64,000 nt of DNA, taken from NCBI RefSeq assembly GCF_000379085.1, contig NZ_KB905378.1, forward strand, positions 1,303,312 to 1,367,311, written 5' to 3'. Origin of the DNA: Halomicrobium katesii DSM 19301. GTDB lineage: Archaea > Halobacteriota > Halobacteria > Halobacteriales > Haloarculaceae. A program made the translations under genes and the position numbers. Positions 1 through 9,053 of the stretch are shown here, piece after piece. The notes beneath the pieces are model-generated. The model had not been told where the DNA came from, made no database searches, and was given only the letters and a program-made list of their open reading frames with translations. Every line of letters starts with the position of its first letter. Within the stretch, counting starts at the first letter, position 1.

Positions 1-1
1 C

Positions 2-148
2 GACGACGAGAACGACATGTTCATCGCGAGCCAGTGGGACGGCAAGGAAGACGCGATGGCGTTCTTCCGGTCGGACGAGTTCGCCGAGACCGTCCAGTGG
101 GGCCGAACGGTGCTCGCAGACCGTCCTCGGCACGTCTTTCTCGCCTGA
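2..148 (+). CDS. ABM-like (antibiotic biosynthesis monooxygenase fold) protein, C-terminal fragment
   Basis: The frame is open from the window edge and ends at TGA 146-148, giving the last 48 residues. It ends in WGRTVLADRPRHVFLA, which resembles the C-terminus of small haloarchaeal ABM-domain proteins (FRSDEF..VQWGR pattern); ABM proteins are cofactor-free monooxygenases or heme-binding dimers. The true start lies outside the window. The last 16 codons are inside a 75-bp stretch that is repeated downstream at 242-316. The family call rests on pattern resemblance only. Confidence 0.6.
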   Translation, partial: DDENDMFIASQWDGKEDAMAFFRSDEFAETVQWGRTVLADRPRHVFLA

Positions 149-316
149 GAACGGCCACGAGTGACACGAGTGGCCGCTTTTTCGCCCACGTTTTTCGAGG
201 AGTGGTCACGTAAGTGACCCGACGACAAAAAAGGTGGAGTCGGGGCCGAACGGTGCTCGCAGACCGTCCTCGGCACGTCTTTCTCGCCTGAGAACGGCCA
301 CGAGTGACACGAGTGG
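99..316. repeat. 75-bp direct repeat duplicating the 3' end of the preceding gene
   Basis: Bases 99-173 and 242-316 are identical over 75 positions (offset 143), and similarity continues to 178/321 with one mismatch. The unit holds the final codons and stop of the ABM-like gene plus about 25 bases downstream. The second copy has no start codon and is a non-coding remnant. The two copies are separated by 68 bases. Confidence 0.9.
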
Positions 317-444
317 TCGCTCTTGGAGTCTCGTCGCTCTAACGGCGTTTTGAGCGACGGGCGAGAACACACCCGCCACGTCCCGGTGTTCGTCGAAGAG
401 AGCGAAGTGAGCTACCGGTAGCGAGGCGAGCGAAAAGTCGGGTG
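149..444. other. Intergenic stretch with the second repeat copy
   Basis: About 300 bases between the convergent ABM-like and sufU genes. Apart from the second copy of the 75-bp repeat and a short perfect palindrome (GCTACCGGTAGC near 413-424) just past the sufU stop, no gene or RNA was recognised. Confidence 0.6.
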
Positions 445-897
445 CTACTGGGCGTCGTCGGGCACGTCGGCGTCGTCCTCTTCGGTTCTGGTCGTTTCCA
501 CGTCGAGTTCGCCGAAGTAGATGTCCGCGCCGTCCTGTGCGACCTTCTCGGCCAGCACGGCGCATTTGACCCGCATCGGGGAGATATCGACGCCGAGCAT
601 GTCGACGACGTCGTCGCGGTCCATCTCGTCGAGTTCCTCGATGGACATACCGTGGAGCTGTTCGGAGAGCATCGAGGCCGAAGCCTGGGAGATGGCACAG
701 CCGTCGCCTCGGAAGGCAACTCGCTCGATCGTCTCCTCGGCGTCGTCGAGGACGACGTCCATCTCGATGGTGTCGCCACACATCGGGTTCTCGCCGACGT
801 GGGTGAACGTTGGCTCCTCGATCTCCCCGTAGTTGCGAGGACTCTTGTAGTGATCGAGGATCTGCTGTCGGTACATATCGGAGCCGCCAAGACCCAT
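445..897 (-). CDS. sufU: Fe-S cluster assembly scaffold SufU/IscU-like
   Basis: A 150-residue protein beginning MGLGGSDMYRQQILDHYKSP. It has the three IscU/SufU-fold cysteines in the contexts ENPMCGD, GDGCAISQASASML and VKCAVLAE, plus the conserved Asp after the first Cys. In the family these residues bind zinc or a nascent cluster and accept sulfur from a SufS-type cysteine desulfurase in the cytoplasm. The start at 897 gives the N-terminus usual in haloarchaeal homologues; an internal ATG at 876 (MYRQQ) is the alternative. No other suf gene lies nearby. The acidic tail after residue 130 is typical of a haloadapted protein. Confidence 0.88.
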   Translation of the reverse strand: MGLGGSDMYRQQILDHYKSPRNYGEIEEPTFTHVGENPMCGDTIEMDVVLDDAEETIERVAFRGDGCAISQASASMLSEQLHGMSIEELDEMDRDDVVDMLGVDISPMRVKCAVLAEKVAQDGADIYFGELDVETTRTEEDDADVPDDAQ

Positions 898-1031
898 TGT
901 TGGAGGCGAGTAGGGGAGTCCCGGGCAAAAGGGTTCCGGGGCCGCCACAGTCCCGACCCTCCCAGATCGTCCGGCGAAGCCGTCGGATCTGTCGACACGG
1001 CGACAGACGTTCACGGACGATCACCGAAGAG

Positions 1032-1037
1032 TATAAT
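1032..1037 (+). promoter_or_regulatory. Probable TATA element of the first PH-like paralog
   Basis: TATAAT lies 37 bases before the ATG at 1074, which predicts a leader of roughly 10-15 nt. A similar TTATAAT sits at nearly the same distance before the second paralog, so the promoter layout appears duplicated with the gene. Confidence 0.45.
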
Positions 1038-1073
1038 TGCAACAGCGTTGTTAATAGTTCTCAAGGGACTTCG

Positions 1074-2333
1074 ATGTTCGATCGAATCAGTGAACTGTCG
1101 AATAAGTCGCTGTCGAACGGTGAGACTCCGTCGGCCGACGAACTCGATGGTGGGCCGCTGGCGTCGCTGCTGGGAGAGGGGGAGACACTGCAACACGTCG
1201 TCGCCGGGAACGGTGGGCTCGATCACACGACCAACGGACGCTCGACGTCGATCGAGCCGAGCGGCGGCCACACGGCGTACATGGTGGTCACGGACCGTCG
1301 CGTCTACTTCGTGCTCGGCGACGATCCGGAGACGGCCGAGGTAACCTTCCCCCACGCGGAGATCACGAGTGCGGAGTTCAACAGCGGACTGCTCAACGCG
1401 ACGATACTGGTCAAGATCGCCGACGGCTCCGTCCGGTTCACGCCCACAGACGCCGATCAGGGGGCGACGGTCACCGACTACATCGAACGGATGGCCACCG
1501 CCTGGGGGGAGTTCGACGCCGCTCTGACGGACGCACGGAACACGATCGAGGAGATCGAACAGCGACTCGCCAGCGGCGAGGAGACCTCGCGGCTCGTCCA
1601 GGGTGCCAGATCCTACATCTCGAACGCCCACCACGCCGCCACCCACGACGACGACGCGCCCACGGAGCGCATGACCGAGCTGATCGAACCCGTCGAGAAC
1701 CGACTCGACCAGCTCTGTGTGGCCATCGACACCGAGCAAATCGAGTCGCTGCTGGCCGAGGCCCGCCAGGCCAAGGTCGAGGGCGACCACGAGACGGCTT
1801 TCGGAACGCTCGCTCGCGCTCACTCGACGATCGCCGACGGGCGCAAGGCCGTCACCGACGGCGGGGTCCTCGACGCGATCAACGAACTGGGATCGACCTA
1901 CGACGAGCTCGTACAGATGACCTTCGAGGACGCGACGGCGGCCTGCCACCGCGGGCAGTCGACGGACGATCCCGCGGACGCGGTCGACGCCTGGCGGGAG
2001 GCACGCCAGCGCTACCGGGCCGCGCTCTCTGCGGACTGGGACGGCGAGGCGAGCGTCAGCGCCGAGGCCCTCGAATTCCAGCTTGCGTGGGTGACCCAGC
2101 GCCTGATCGACGCCCACATCGACTACGGCGACGCGCTCGAAGTCGAGGGCGACGAGATCGACGACAGCGACGAGGCGACCGACCGCTACGAACGAGCCAA
2201 ACGACAGCTCACCCGCGCACGAGAGCTCGCGAGCCAGCACACGTACGCGACCGCGCCGGTCTCGACGGAGCGACTCGACGGCATCGAAGAGAAGATCGAG
2301 CTCGGAGCGTGGCAGTGGGGCGGGACCGAGTAG
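1074..2333 (+). CDS. PH-like domain plus helical-bundle protein, paralog 1
   Basis: A 419-residue protein of unknown role. Residues ~25-140 look like a bacterial-type PH/GRAM (YvbH-like) fold: a LLGEGE turn, a VVTDRRVYFVLG strand, then alternating strands and a closing helix near MATAWGEF. The rest is rich in Ala, Glu and Arg and predicted to be helical or coiled coil, ending in WQWGGTE. There is no signal peptide or membrane segment. It is followed after 92 bases by a full-length paralog with the same domain order and the same WQWGG ending, so this is a tandem duplication. A membrane-surface or scaffolding role would be an inference from the PH-like fold only. Confidence 0.75.
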   Translation: MFDRISELSNKSLSNGETPSADELDGGPLASLLGEGETLQHVVAGNGGLDHTTNGRSTSIEPSGGHTAYMVVTDRRVYFVLGDDPETAEVTFPHAEITSAEFNSGLLNATILVKIADGSVRFTPTDADQGATVTDYIERMATAWGEFDAALTDARNTIEEIEQRLASGEETSRLVQGARSYISNAHHAATHDDDAPTERMTELIEPVENRLDQLCVAIDTEQIESLLAEARQAKVEGDHETAFGTLARAHSTIADGRKAVTDGGVLDAINELGSTYDELVQMTFEDATAACHRGQSTDDPADAVDAWREARQRYRAALSADWDGEASVSAEALEFQLAWVTQRLIDAHIDYGDALEVEGDEIDDSDEATDRYERAKRQLTRARELASQHTYATAPVSTERLDGIEEKIELGAWQWGGTE

Positions 2334-2382
2334 CCCATCGTTGTCGGTACAATATCCTGAATTTTACCTACCGCATCGATAG

Positions 2383-2389
2383 TTATAAT
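2383..2389 (+). promoter_or_regulatory. Probable TATA element of the second PH-like paralog
   Basis: TTATAAT about 40 bases before the ATG at 2426. It suggests that the second paralog has its own promoter and is not only co-transcribed from the first. Confidence 0.45.
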
Positions 2390-2425
2390 CGGACAGCAAC
2401 GGGATTGCACTTCGGGGGCCACTCA

Positions 2426-3673
2426 ATGCTCGACCGAATCAGCGAACTTTCGAGGGAGACCGTCCGGGGGGAACCGACGATCGCGGAGCTCGGTACCGGG
2501 CCGCTCGAATCGCTCCTCGGGGACGAGGAAACCACACAGTACGTCCTGGCAAGCACCAGCGCGATCGAACACACGGTCGACGGGCAAACGACGAGCATCG
2601 AGCCCGACGACGGCCACGGTGCGTACGTGGTCGTGACGGACCACCGGCTGTACGCGCTGCTGGGCGACGAGCCGACGACGGCGATGGTGACCCTCGCCCT
2701 GGGTGGGGTCACACAGTCGACGTTCGACGACGGGCTGCTACGGACGACACTGACCGCCCGGACTCCGGCGGAGTCCGTCGTCTTTCACCCGATCGACGCC
2801 GAGCAGGCCGCGGCCGCCGAGGCGTACGTCGACCGCGTCGGCTCGTGCTGGTCCGAGCTGTCGACGGCACTCGACGACGCGCGGGCCGGGCTCGACGCGC
2901 TGCGCGAGGCGATCGAGGCGTCGGAAACCGTCGACCGGCACCGACAGCACGCGCGCGCCCGGCTCTCGAAGGCCTACCACTGTGCGACCCAGGAGGACGA
3001 CGCGCCGACGGCGGCGATGCGGGCACAGATCGAGCCCGTCGAAGACGAGCTGGACCGGCTCTGTGCGGTGGCGACGGCCGACGAGGTCGAGACGCGACTC
3101 GAAGCGGCTCGCAGCGCCCACGAGGACGGCGACTACGAGACCGCCTTCGAGACACTGGTCGCGGCCGGCGAGTCACTCGACGGGGCCAGCGAGATCGACG
3201 ACGCCGTCGAGGACCGCTTCGAAGCGCTCCGTGAGACGCACGACGAACTCGCTGCGACGTTTCTGGAGCGCGCAGCGCAGCGCTGTCAGGACGCGCTCGA
3301 TGCGGCGACGGCCCCGGAGCGGGTCGACGCCTGGGAGGACGCGCTCGACCGGTACAGGGCCATCGCCGCCGCCGGGTGGACGGCCGCCGCGGGCGTGACC
3401 GAGGAGATGGTTCGGTTCCAGCTGGTCTGGGTGGTCGATCGCTGCGTCGGCGCGCTCTCGACGGCGGCCGCCGAACTGGCGGCCCAGGGCGACGAACGGG
3501 GCGAGGGACACGCGGACGCCGTCGACTACTACGAGCGAGCGCTCGAACGCCTCCGCCGGGCCGAACAGCTCTCGGACGTACACCCAGAGGCCGGCGACAG
3601 CTTCGCGGACAGGATCGATGCGCTCGAAACGAAGGCCGAACGCGCTCAGTGGCAGTGGGGCGGCGAGGACTGA
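2426..3673 (+). CDS. PH-like domain plus helical-bundle protein, paralog 2
   Basis: A 415-residue protein collinear with the gene at 1074-2333. It shares the opening M(F/L)DRISELS, the LLGDEE turn, the VVTDHRLYALLG strand, a short conserved ATQEDDAPTAAM block in the helical region and the ending AQWQWGGED. Identity is clearly partial, so the duplication is old or the copies have diverged in role. Stop TGA at 3671-3673 lies 10 bases before the end of the convergent taw1 gene. No catalytic motif is visible. The start at 2426 aligns with the paralog's start. Confidence 0.75.
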   Translation: MLDRISELSRETVRGEPTIAELGTGPLESLLGDEETTQYVLASTSAIEHTVDGQTTSIEPDDGHGAYVVVTDHRLYALLGDEPTTAMVTLALGGVTQSTFDDGLLRTTLTARTPAESVVFHPIDAEQAAAAEAYVDRVGSCWSELSTALDDARAGLDALREAIEASETVDRHRQHARARLSKAYHCATQEDDAPTAAMRAQIEPVEDELDRLCAVATADEVETRLEAARSAHEDGDYETAFETLVAAGESLDGASEIDDAVEDRFEALRETHDELAATFLERAAQRCQDALDAATAPERVDAWEDALDRYRAIAAAGWTAAAGVTEEMVRFQLVWVVDRCVGALSTAAAELAAQGDERGEGHADAVDYYERALERLRRAEQLSDVHPEAGDSFADRIDALETKAERAQWQWGGED

Positions 3674-3683
3674 CCGGACAGTA

Positions 3684-4661
3684 TCAGTAACTCACGACCG
3701 GATCGCGCTCCCAGAACTCGCTGCTCTTCTCCAGTTTCGGCACCCAGGTCTCCTGTTCGCGGGCCAGCAACGTGACGTGGGACTCCTCGACTTCCTTCAT
3801 CGTGTCGTGCTCGGGGAGGAACTGGCCGACCTCCTCGGTGAACGCCCGCACTTCGTCGTGGCTGGGCATCGACTCTCGGTCGAGTCGCCCGCGGGAGTGG
3901 CCGACGTGCATGTAGGCCTTCATCTCGACGTAGTCCGCGTCGGCGCGCTGGCACATCGCGGCGTACCAGGCGGGGTGGTGCATGTTGTGGCCCTTGACGA
4001 GCGTCGTCCGGATCACGGTGCGGGTGTCGTCTTTGTCGGCCAGCACGTCGAGCGTGTCGATCAGCGAGTCCCAGGCGCTGTCCTCGACGGCCTTGACGGT
4101 GTCGTCGAAGGTCTTGCGGTCCGGCGCGTCGACGGAGACGTACAGCTGTGTGGGGTCACAGCGGTCAAGCACGTCGGGGTTGGTCCCGTTCGAGACCAGG
4201 AAGGTGGTGATGTCCCGGTCGTGGAACTCCTCGATGAGTTCGGGCAGGTAGGGGTACAGCGACGGCTCGCCGTCCAGCGAGATGGCGACGTGACGGGGCT
4301 CCATCGCCTCCTCGAAGCGCTCGCGCGGGACCTTGTCGTTGCCGCCGAAGCCCGAGAGGAGCTTCTTCTGGAGTTCCAGCGAGGCGTCGGCGACCGCCGA
4401 CGGATCGTCCCACTCCACGTCGCCCAGTTCGTAGGCGTGGCCCGCGTGGTCGCGCCAGCAGAAGACACACCGCTCGTTGCACTTGACGACGGGGGTCATC
4501 TGGATGCAGCGGTGGGACTCGATGCCGTAGAAGATGTACTTGTAACACTTGCCCTCGCCACGCAGGGCGTTGGCGGTCCAGCCACACGTCTGGGCGGCCG
4601 TGTGGTTCTCGCTGTGGTAGTCCGGGTCGTCGACCTGTTTTGGCCCGTCCGATTCGCTCAT
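3684..4661 (-). CDS. taw1: 4-demethylwyosine synthase Taw1 (TYW1 family radical SAM enzyme)
   Basis: A 325-residue protein with the radical-SAM motif CNERCVFC (CxxxCxxC, near residue 64) and a second conserved cysteine region upstream (QTCGWTANALRG...KCYKYIFYG) that in Taw1 helps bind a further Fe-S cluster. The enzyme condenses N1-methylguanosine-37 of tRNA-Phe with a two-carbon unit from pyruvate to make the tricyclic 4-demethylwyosine base. Blocks such as ISLDGEPSLYPYLPEL, LVSNGTNPD, YVSVDAPD and KAYMHVGHS are characteristic. The likely partner gene taw2 lies about 5.5 kb away on the same strand. Confidence 0.93.
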   Translation of the reverse strand: MSESDGPKQVDDPDYHSENHTAAQTCGWTANALRGEGKCYKYIFYGIESHRCIQMTPVVKCNERCVFCWRDHAGHAYELGDVEWDDPSAVADASLELQKKLLSGFGGNDKVPRERFEEAMEPRHVAISLDGEPSLYPYLPELIEEFHDRDITTFLVSNGTNPDVLDRCDPTQLYVSVDAPDRKTFDDTVKAVEDSAWDSLIDTLDVLADKDDTRTVIRTTLVKGHNMHHPAWYAAMCQRADADYVEMKAYMHVGHSRGRLDRESMPSHDEVRAFTEEVGQFLPEHDTMKEVEESHVTLLAREQETWVPKLEKSSEFWERDPVVSY

Positions 4662-4762
4662 TGTAGAGCCGATAGGCCGGGAGCCTGAAACATCCTTCCG
4701 TCCACAGCCGTTCGAGGCGGCGTCACCGACGCGTTTTCCACTCTCCCGGCCGAAGGGGAGCT

Positions 4763-4963
4763 ATGACAACCCAGCCCTGTGACGGCTGTGGCGTCGAAGT
4801 GACCATCGCCGGTGGCATCGCCAACATCTGGACCCAGGAGCACACCCCGACCGGCGGCATCACGCTGGAACTCGTCGACGACACCGAGCACTTCCTCTGT
4901 TTCGACTGTATCGACCGGCTCCCCGACGAGGACGTGACCGCTGACGACGTGGCGGCGCTCTGA
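4763..4963 (+). CDS. Small CxxC zinc-ribbon-like protein
   Basis: 66 residues with two CxxC pairs, CDGC near the N-terminus and CFDC near residue 50, suggesting one structural zinc site. The rest is acidic and soluble. The start at 4763 leaves a short spacer after the divergent taw1 start at 4661. It resembles small conserved haloarchaeal hypothetical proteins. Its partner and role are unknown. Confidence 0.7.
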   Translation: MTTQPCDGCGVEVTIAGGIANIWTQEHTPTGGITLELVDDTEHFLCFDCIDRLPDEDVTADDVAAL

Positions 4964-4967
4964 GCAG

Positions 4968-6209
4968 TCAGGCCTCGGGACCGCTCGACGAGCCAAGCGT
5001 CACGCCGCGGCCGGACTCGGGCGAGTACAGGACGAACAGACGGTACGACGGCGAGACACCGACGACGACGCTGTCACCGGCGACGACCGTCTCGTCGTCA
5101 CCGCTGGTCTCGCCGTCCCACAGTCCGGACTCGCTCTGGTCGGCGCTGTCGCGCTCGGCGAAGCCGTCGCCCCGGAGTTCGAGCCGCGTGGCCGGGACGC
5201 TGTCGCCGCCGTTGTGAGTGACGGTGACCGTCCCCGCGTCGGCGTCGTAGTCGAAGTCCAGCGCGACCTGCGGTGCCGCGTCGGGCGACGACGAGAGTTC
5301 GAACGGCCCCAACTCGCCGGTCGGAACGTCGGCCGTCGCCGAGACGACCCGGCCGTCACTCGCGGTCGCTGGCGCGGTCTCACCGAAGGGGCCCGACGCG
5401 GCGGCCCAGGACGCCACGGCGTCTTCGTCCGTCGCGTCCGCGCTCTCGAAGACCGTCGCGGCGGTGACGGCCGTCGTCTCGCTGTCCACTCGCCAGCGAG
5501 CGCCCTGAGCGACGCCGCCGTCGCCGTCGAGTGCCGTCGACCCGACCCGGCCGGTGCGGACGTGACCCGTCCCGAGCGCGTCGAGCAGCGTCGCACAGTC
5601 GTCGCTGGCGTCCTGGTAGCGGTCGCCCTCACCGGTCACCGCGTCCAGGGCCGCTCCGGCGACGCTGTCGGCGGTCACGGAGAGGTCGCCACCGCGGAGG
5701 TCGACGAGCAACACGTCGCTCTCGCCGACGGCGACCAGCCGCTCGTCGTCGGGCGTGTATCGGTCGAAGCCGTGAGTGGAGCCGATCTCCTCGAAGCCCG
5801 CTTCGGTCAGTTCCGCGACGAGGGGATCGCGGTCGAACGGACCGTCGTAGACGGCGACCCCCTGCCCGAACTGGTAGAGGCCGTCGAGCGAGCCGATCGT
5901 GTCGAAGCCGCTCAGCCCGATATCGGACTGGAGGTTGCTGACGCGTGCCTCGGGCAGCGCGTCGGCGTATTCGAGCATCGCCGACGGGTGCAGCGAGACG
6001 AACGGGTAGTTGTCCCGTTCCAGCGCCGACGGCGGGAACAGCCACTCCGTGGCCGACGAGTCGCCGTCGAGGACCGGCTCGGGGGTCGGGGTGTCGGTCG
6101 CCGTGTCCGTCGCCGGTTCGCCGTCGCCAGAGAGGGCCGAACAGCCGGCGAGCCCGGCCGTCACACTCAGCGGGACCGCGCGGAGGAGGGCGCGGCGTGT
6201 CTGATCCAT
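4968..6209 (-). CDS. Secreted Tat-type lipoprotein of unknown function
   Basis: 413 residues. The N-terminus has a twin-arginine pair (TRRALLRAV) followed by a hydrophobic run and the lipobox LAGC at about residue 24, then a low-complexity Thr/Asp/Pro stretch, so it is probably exported by Tat and anchored at the cell surface by a lipidated Cys. The mature part is acidic and strand-rich with no recognised enzyme motif; a C-terminal part around VTVTHNGGDSVPATRLEL looks like a beta-sandwich. The ATG at 6209 is chosen because it begins the signal peptide directly. It ends 4 bases beyond the stop of the small zinc-ribbon gene on the other strand. Confidence 0.75.
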   Translation of the reverse strand: MDQTRRALLRAVPLSVTAGLAGCSALSGDGEPATDTATDTPTPEPVLDGDSSATEWLFPPSALERDNYPFVSLHPSAMLEYADALPEARVSNLQSDIGLSGFDTIGSLDGLYQFGQGVAVYDGPFDRDPLVAELTEAGFEEIGSTHGFDRYTPDDERLVAVGESDVLLVDLRGGDLSVTADSVAGAALDAVTGEGDRYQDASDDCATLLDALGTGHVRTGRVGSTALDGDGGVAQGARWRVDSETTAVTAATVFESADATDEDAVASWAAASGPFGETAPATASDGRVVSATADVPTGELGPFELSSSPDAAPQVALDFDYDADAGTVTVTHNGGDSVPATRLELRGDGFAERDSADQSESGLWDGETSGDDETVVAGDSVVVGVSPSYRLFVLYSPESGRGVTLGSSSGPEA

Positions 6210-6305
6210 ACAGTGGCCCACCCTCTGGGACGGCAAATACTTGTTCGTCTCGACGGCGCTGCGCTGACCGGCAGTTTTACGAGCGACGCACGGTTGCCAT
6301 CCCTC

Positions 6306-8060
6306 GTGGATCCCGCCCGTATCTTCGACGAGTTTCCGGCCCCGGAATACCGGGGGAACCAGCGCCAGGCGCTCGCGGACGTCCGCGACGCCTTCGCGGC
6401 CGGCAACGACGTGGTGCTGGTGCGTGCGCCGACCGGGAGCGGCAAGTCCCTGCTCGCGCGTGCCATCGCCGGCTGTGCCCGGACGGCGGGAGAGGCCGGG
6501 GCCGAGGAGGTCATCGACGCCTACTACACGACCCCGCAGGTCTCACAGCTCGACGACGTGGCCGAGGACCCGCTGCTCTCGGATCTCGAAGTGATCCGCG
6601 GGAAGAACAACTACGACTGCATCCTGCCGGGCGAGACCGACACGCCGGTCGATCAGGCACCCTGTGCCCGCGAGCGGAAGTTCGACTGTCAGGTGAAACA
6701 CCGCTGTCCGTACTTCTCCGACCGGGCGATCGCCTCGAACCGGCCGGTCGCGGCGATGACGCTTGCCTACTTCATGCAGACGGCCGGTTCGGACGTGTTC
6801 GGCCCGCGCGACGTGGTCGTGATCGACGAGGCCCACGGGCTGGGCGACTGGGCGGAGATGTACGCGACGATCGAGCTCGGTCCCGAGACGGTGCCGGTCT
6901 GGGAGGACACCAGGCCCCAGGCGGTCGACGATCTGGAAGACGCCGCGGGCTACGCGCAGCGACTTGCCGACGTGGGCGAGCGCCGGGTGCAGGAACTGCG
7001 CCAGCAAGAGGAGCTGACGCCCGAGGCGGTCGCAGAGCGCGATCGACTGAACAAACTCCGGCAGGACCTCTCGTGGTTCGTCGAGGACTACCGCGATCCC
7101 GAGAGCGTGACGACGTGGGTCGTCGACCAGCCCGAGGGCGAGGGCGGGAGCGTGACGATCAAACCGCTGGACCCGGAGAAGTACCTCAACCACACGGTCT
7201 GGGATCGGGGCCACCGCCACGCCCTGCTGTCGGCGACGATCCTCAACAAGGAGGCGTTCTGTGCCAACGTCGGGCTCGACCCGGACAACGTCGCGCTCGT
7301 GGACGTGGACCACACCTTCCCCGTCGAACACCGGCCGCTGTACGACGTGACCCGGGGGAAGATGACCTACGAACACCGCGAGGAGACGCTGCCCGAGATC
7401 GCCCGTATCGTCGTGCGGGCGATGCAACACCACCCCGACGAGAAGGGTCTGATCCACTGTCACTCCTACGCGATCGCCGAGCAACTGGACGAACTACTGG
7501 TCGACTTCGGCGTCGGATCGCGCCTGCGGAGCCACGACAGCGAGGACCGCGACGGGCAACTCACCGCCTGGAAGCGCAGCGACGACCCGGACGTGTTCCT
7601 CTCGGTGAAGATGGAGGAGGCGCTGGACCTGGAGGGCGATCTCTGCCGCTGGCAGGTGATCTGCAAGGCACCGTATCCCAACACCCGCGACTCGCGGGTC
7701 GCCCAGCGCCTGGAGGACGGCCAGTGGGCCTGGTACTACCGCACGGCGCTGCGGACGGTCATTCAGGCCTGTGGCCGCGTCGTCCGTGCCCCGGACGACC
7801 ACGGCGCGACCTATCTCGCGGACTCGTCGCTGCTGGACCTGTTCGAACGGGCCCGCGTCGACATGCCCGACTGGTTCGCCGATCAGGTCGATCAGATGGG
7901 CCCGCCGGAGCTGCCCGCGTTCGACCCCGCGAGCGCGCTCGGTGGCGGCAGCTCCGGTGGTTCGACCGACGACGGAGCCGATAGCGGGCGGTCCCGTTCG
8001 CGGTCCCGGCGGCGCTCCTCCGGAACGAGTCCGATGGCCGACGTGTGGGACACGGAGTGA
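6306..8060 (+). CDS. ATP-dependent DNA helicase, Rad3/XPD superfamily 2
   Basis: A 584-residue SF2 helicase. Visible motifs are the Walker A APTGSGKS, four cysteines in the region NYDC...APC..FDC..HRC that match the Fe-S domain of XPD/Rad3/DinG proteins, the DEAH-type box VVIDEAHGL, motif Ia-III context LLSATIL, and motif VI QACGRVVRAPDD. XPD-type enzymes unwind DNA 5' to 3' in nucleotide excision repair or during replication. The start is read as GTG at 6306 (VDPARIFDEF), which gives the usual N-terminus and a promoter region behind the divergent lipoprotein start. The C-terminal tail is low-complexity Ser/Gly/Arg. Confidence 0.88.
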   Translation: MDPARIFDEFPAPEYRGNQRQALADVRDAFAAGNDVVLVRAPTGSGKSLLARAIAGCARTAGEAGAEEVIDAYYTTPQVSQLDDVAEDPLLSDLEVIRGKNNYDCILPGETDTPVDQAPCARERKFDCQVKHRCPYFSDRAIASNRPVAAMTLAYFMQTAGSDVFGPRDVVVIDEAHGLGDWAEMYATIELGPETVPVWEDTRPQAVDDLEDAAGYAQRLADVGERRVQELRQQEELTPEAVAERDRLNKLRQDLSWFVEDYRDPESVTTWVVDQPEGEGGSVTIKPLDPEKYLNHTVWDRGHRHALLSATILNKEAFCANVGLDPDNVALVDVDHTFPVEHRPLYDVTRGKMTYEHREETLPEIARIVVRAMQHHPDEKGLIHCHSYAIAEQLDELLVDFGVGSRLRSHDSEDRDGQLTAWKRSDDPDVFLSVKMEEALDLEGDLCRWQVICKAPYPNTRDSRVAQRLEDGQWAWYYRTALRTVIQACGRVVRAPDDHGATYLADSSLLDLFERARVDMPDWFADQVDQMGPPELPAFDPASALGGGSSGGSTDDGADSGRSRSRSRRRSSGTSPMADVWDTE

Positions 8061-8078
8061 GACGGACGGTCGTCGATC

Positions 8079-8972
8079 CTACTGAGAGTCCACCTCCGGT
8101 GGGTACTGCAGGTCAGTCCAGTAGACGGTGCCCTCGTAGCGAGCCAGCCACGTCCCGCCGTGTTCAGTGGTGTCGATACCCGCCCGATCGCGGAAGCGAT
8201 CGGCCAGTGACCGAAACGCGTCGGGCACCTCGCCGCCGTCAGGGAAGTAGCTCCCGTCGATCGCCTCGGCGACGATCTCGCGCTCGGCCTCGGAGAGCCC
8301 CGAGAGGGCAAACAGGTACTGCTCGCGCAGTTGCGCGCCCAGGTCGGCGGCGCTCTCGGCGACCTGCTCGGCGCTGTACTCGTAGGTCTCAATCGTCACC
8401 TCGCCGTTGTCGGCCACCCTGACGCGGTACGTCGACCCGTCGTGAGAGATCCCCTCGTAGGCGGGAGCGGAGGCCAGGACGCTCTCGGAAACGTCGTCAT
8501 ACCGGTGTGTGCGACCGACATCGAACCCGTCGTTATCGGGATAGTCCTCCATCGGCGGGATCAACTCGCCCAGCGCCGTCTCGTCGGCGTCGGGGAGGTC
8601 CTCGTAGGCGATCACCGACGACGGCGTCGTGTCCGGATCGTAGTCGATATCGACCGTGTATCGGGTCTCCGTACGGCTGTCGACGACCTCGTGCGTGATC
8701 CGGTAGTACGCGCCCTCGTGTTCGATGGGGCGATCTCGCTCGTAGGGCGGATATCGCCCCTCTCGTGTCGGTTTCTCACCGACGATGGCGGCGTCGATCA
8801 GTGCCGTCCGTTCGGGCGGTAGCCCCTCCGTCTCACCGGCGTATCGCTCGGCGATAGCGCTGTCGCTCGTCAGTTCGCGCATCGAGAGCGAACCGTCGTA
8901 GGGGTGGCCACAGCCTGCGAGGGGGAGGGCAACGGCGGTCGCTGCGGTCGCGAGGAATGTTCGGCGGCGCAT
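8079..8972 (-). CDS. Tat lipoprotein, tandem paralog A
   Basis: 297 residues beginning MRRRTFLATAATAVALPLAG with the lipobox LAGC at residue 21, so it is a Tat-exported surface lipoprotein. The mature domain is acidic, with the pairs YYRITHEVVDSRTETRY and YEYSAEQVAESAADLGAQLR and a C-terminal TWLARYEGTVYWTDL strand that recur in the neighbour at 9180-10061. No known enzyme motif was seen. The two genes are tandem duplicates on the same strand, separated by a tiny membrane-peptide gene. Confidence 0.75.
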   Translation of the reverse strand: MRRRTFLATAATAVALPLAGCGHPYDGSLSMRELTSDSAIAERYAGETEGLPPERTALIDAAIVGEKPTREGRYPPYERDRPIEHEGAYYRITHEVVDSRTETRYTVDIDYDPDTTPSSVIAYEDLPDADETALGELIPPMEDYPDNDGFDVGRTHRYDDVSESVLASAPAYEGISHDGSTYRVRVADNGEVTIETYEYSAEQVAESAADLGAQLREQYLFALSGLSEAEREIVAEAIDGSYFPDGGEVPDAFRSLADRFRDRAGIDTTEHGGTWLARYEGTVYWTDLQYPPEVDSQ

Positions 8973-9053
8973 ACGTCGGAGAACTGTAGGGTGTAGTGAA
9001 TAGTTTGTGATACGCCAGCGACAGTCGACGCGGCGACTGAACGGCCGGCCCGA

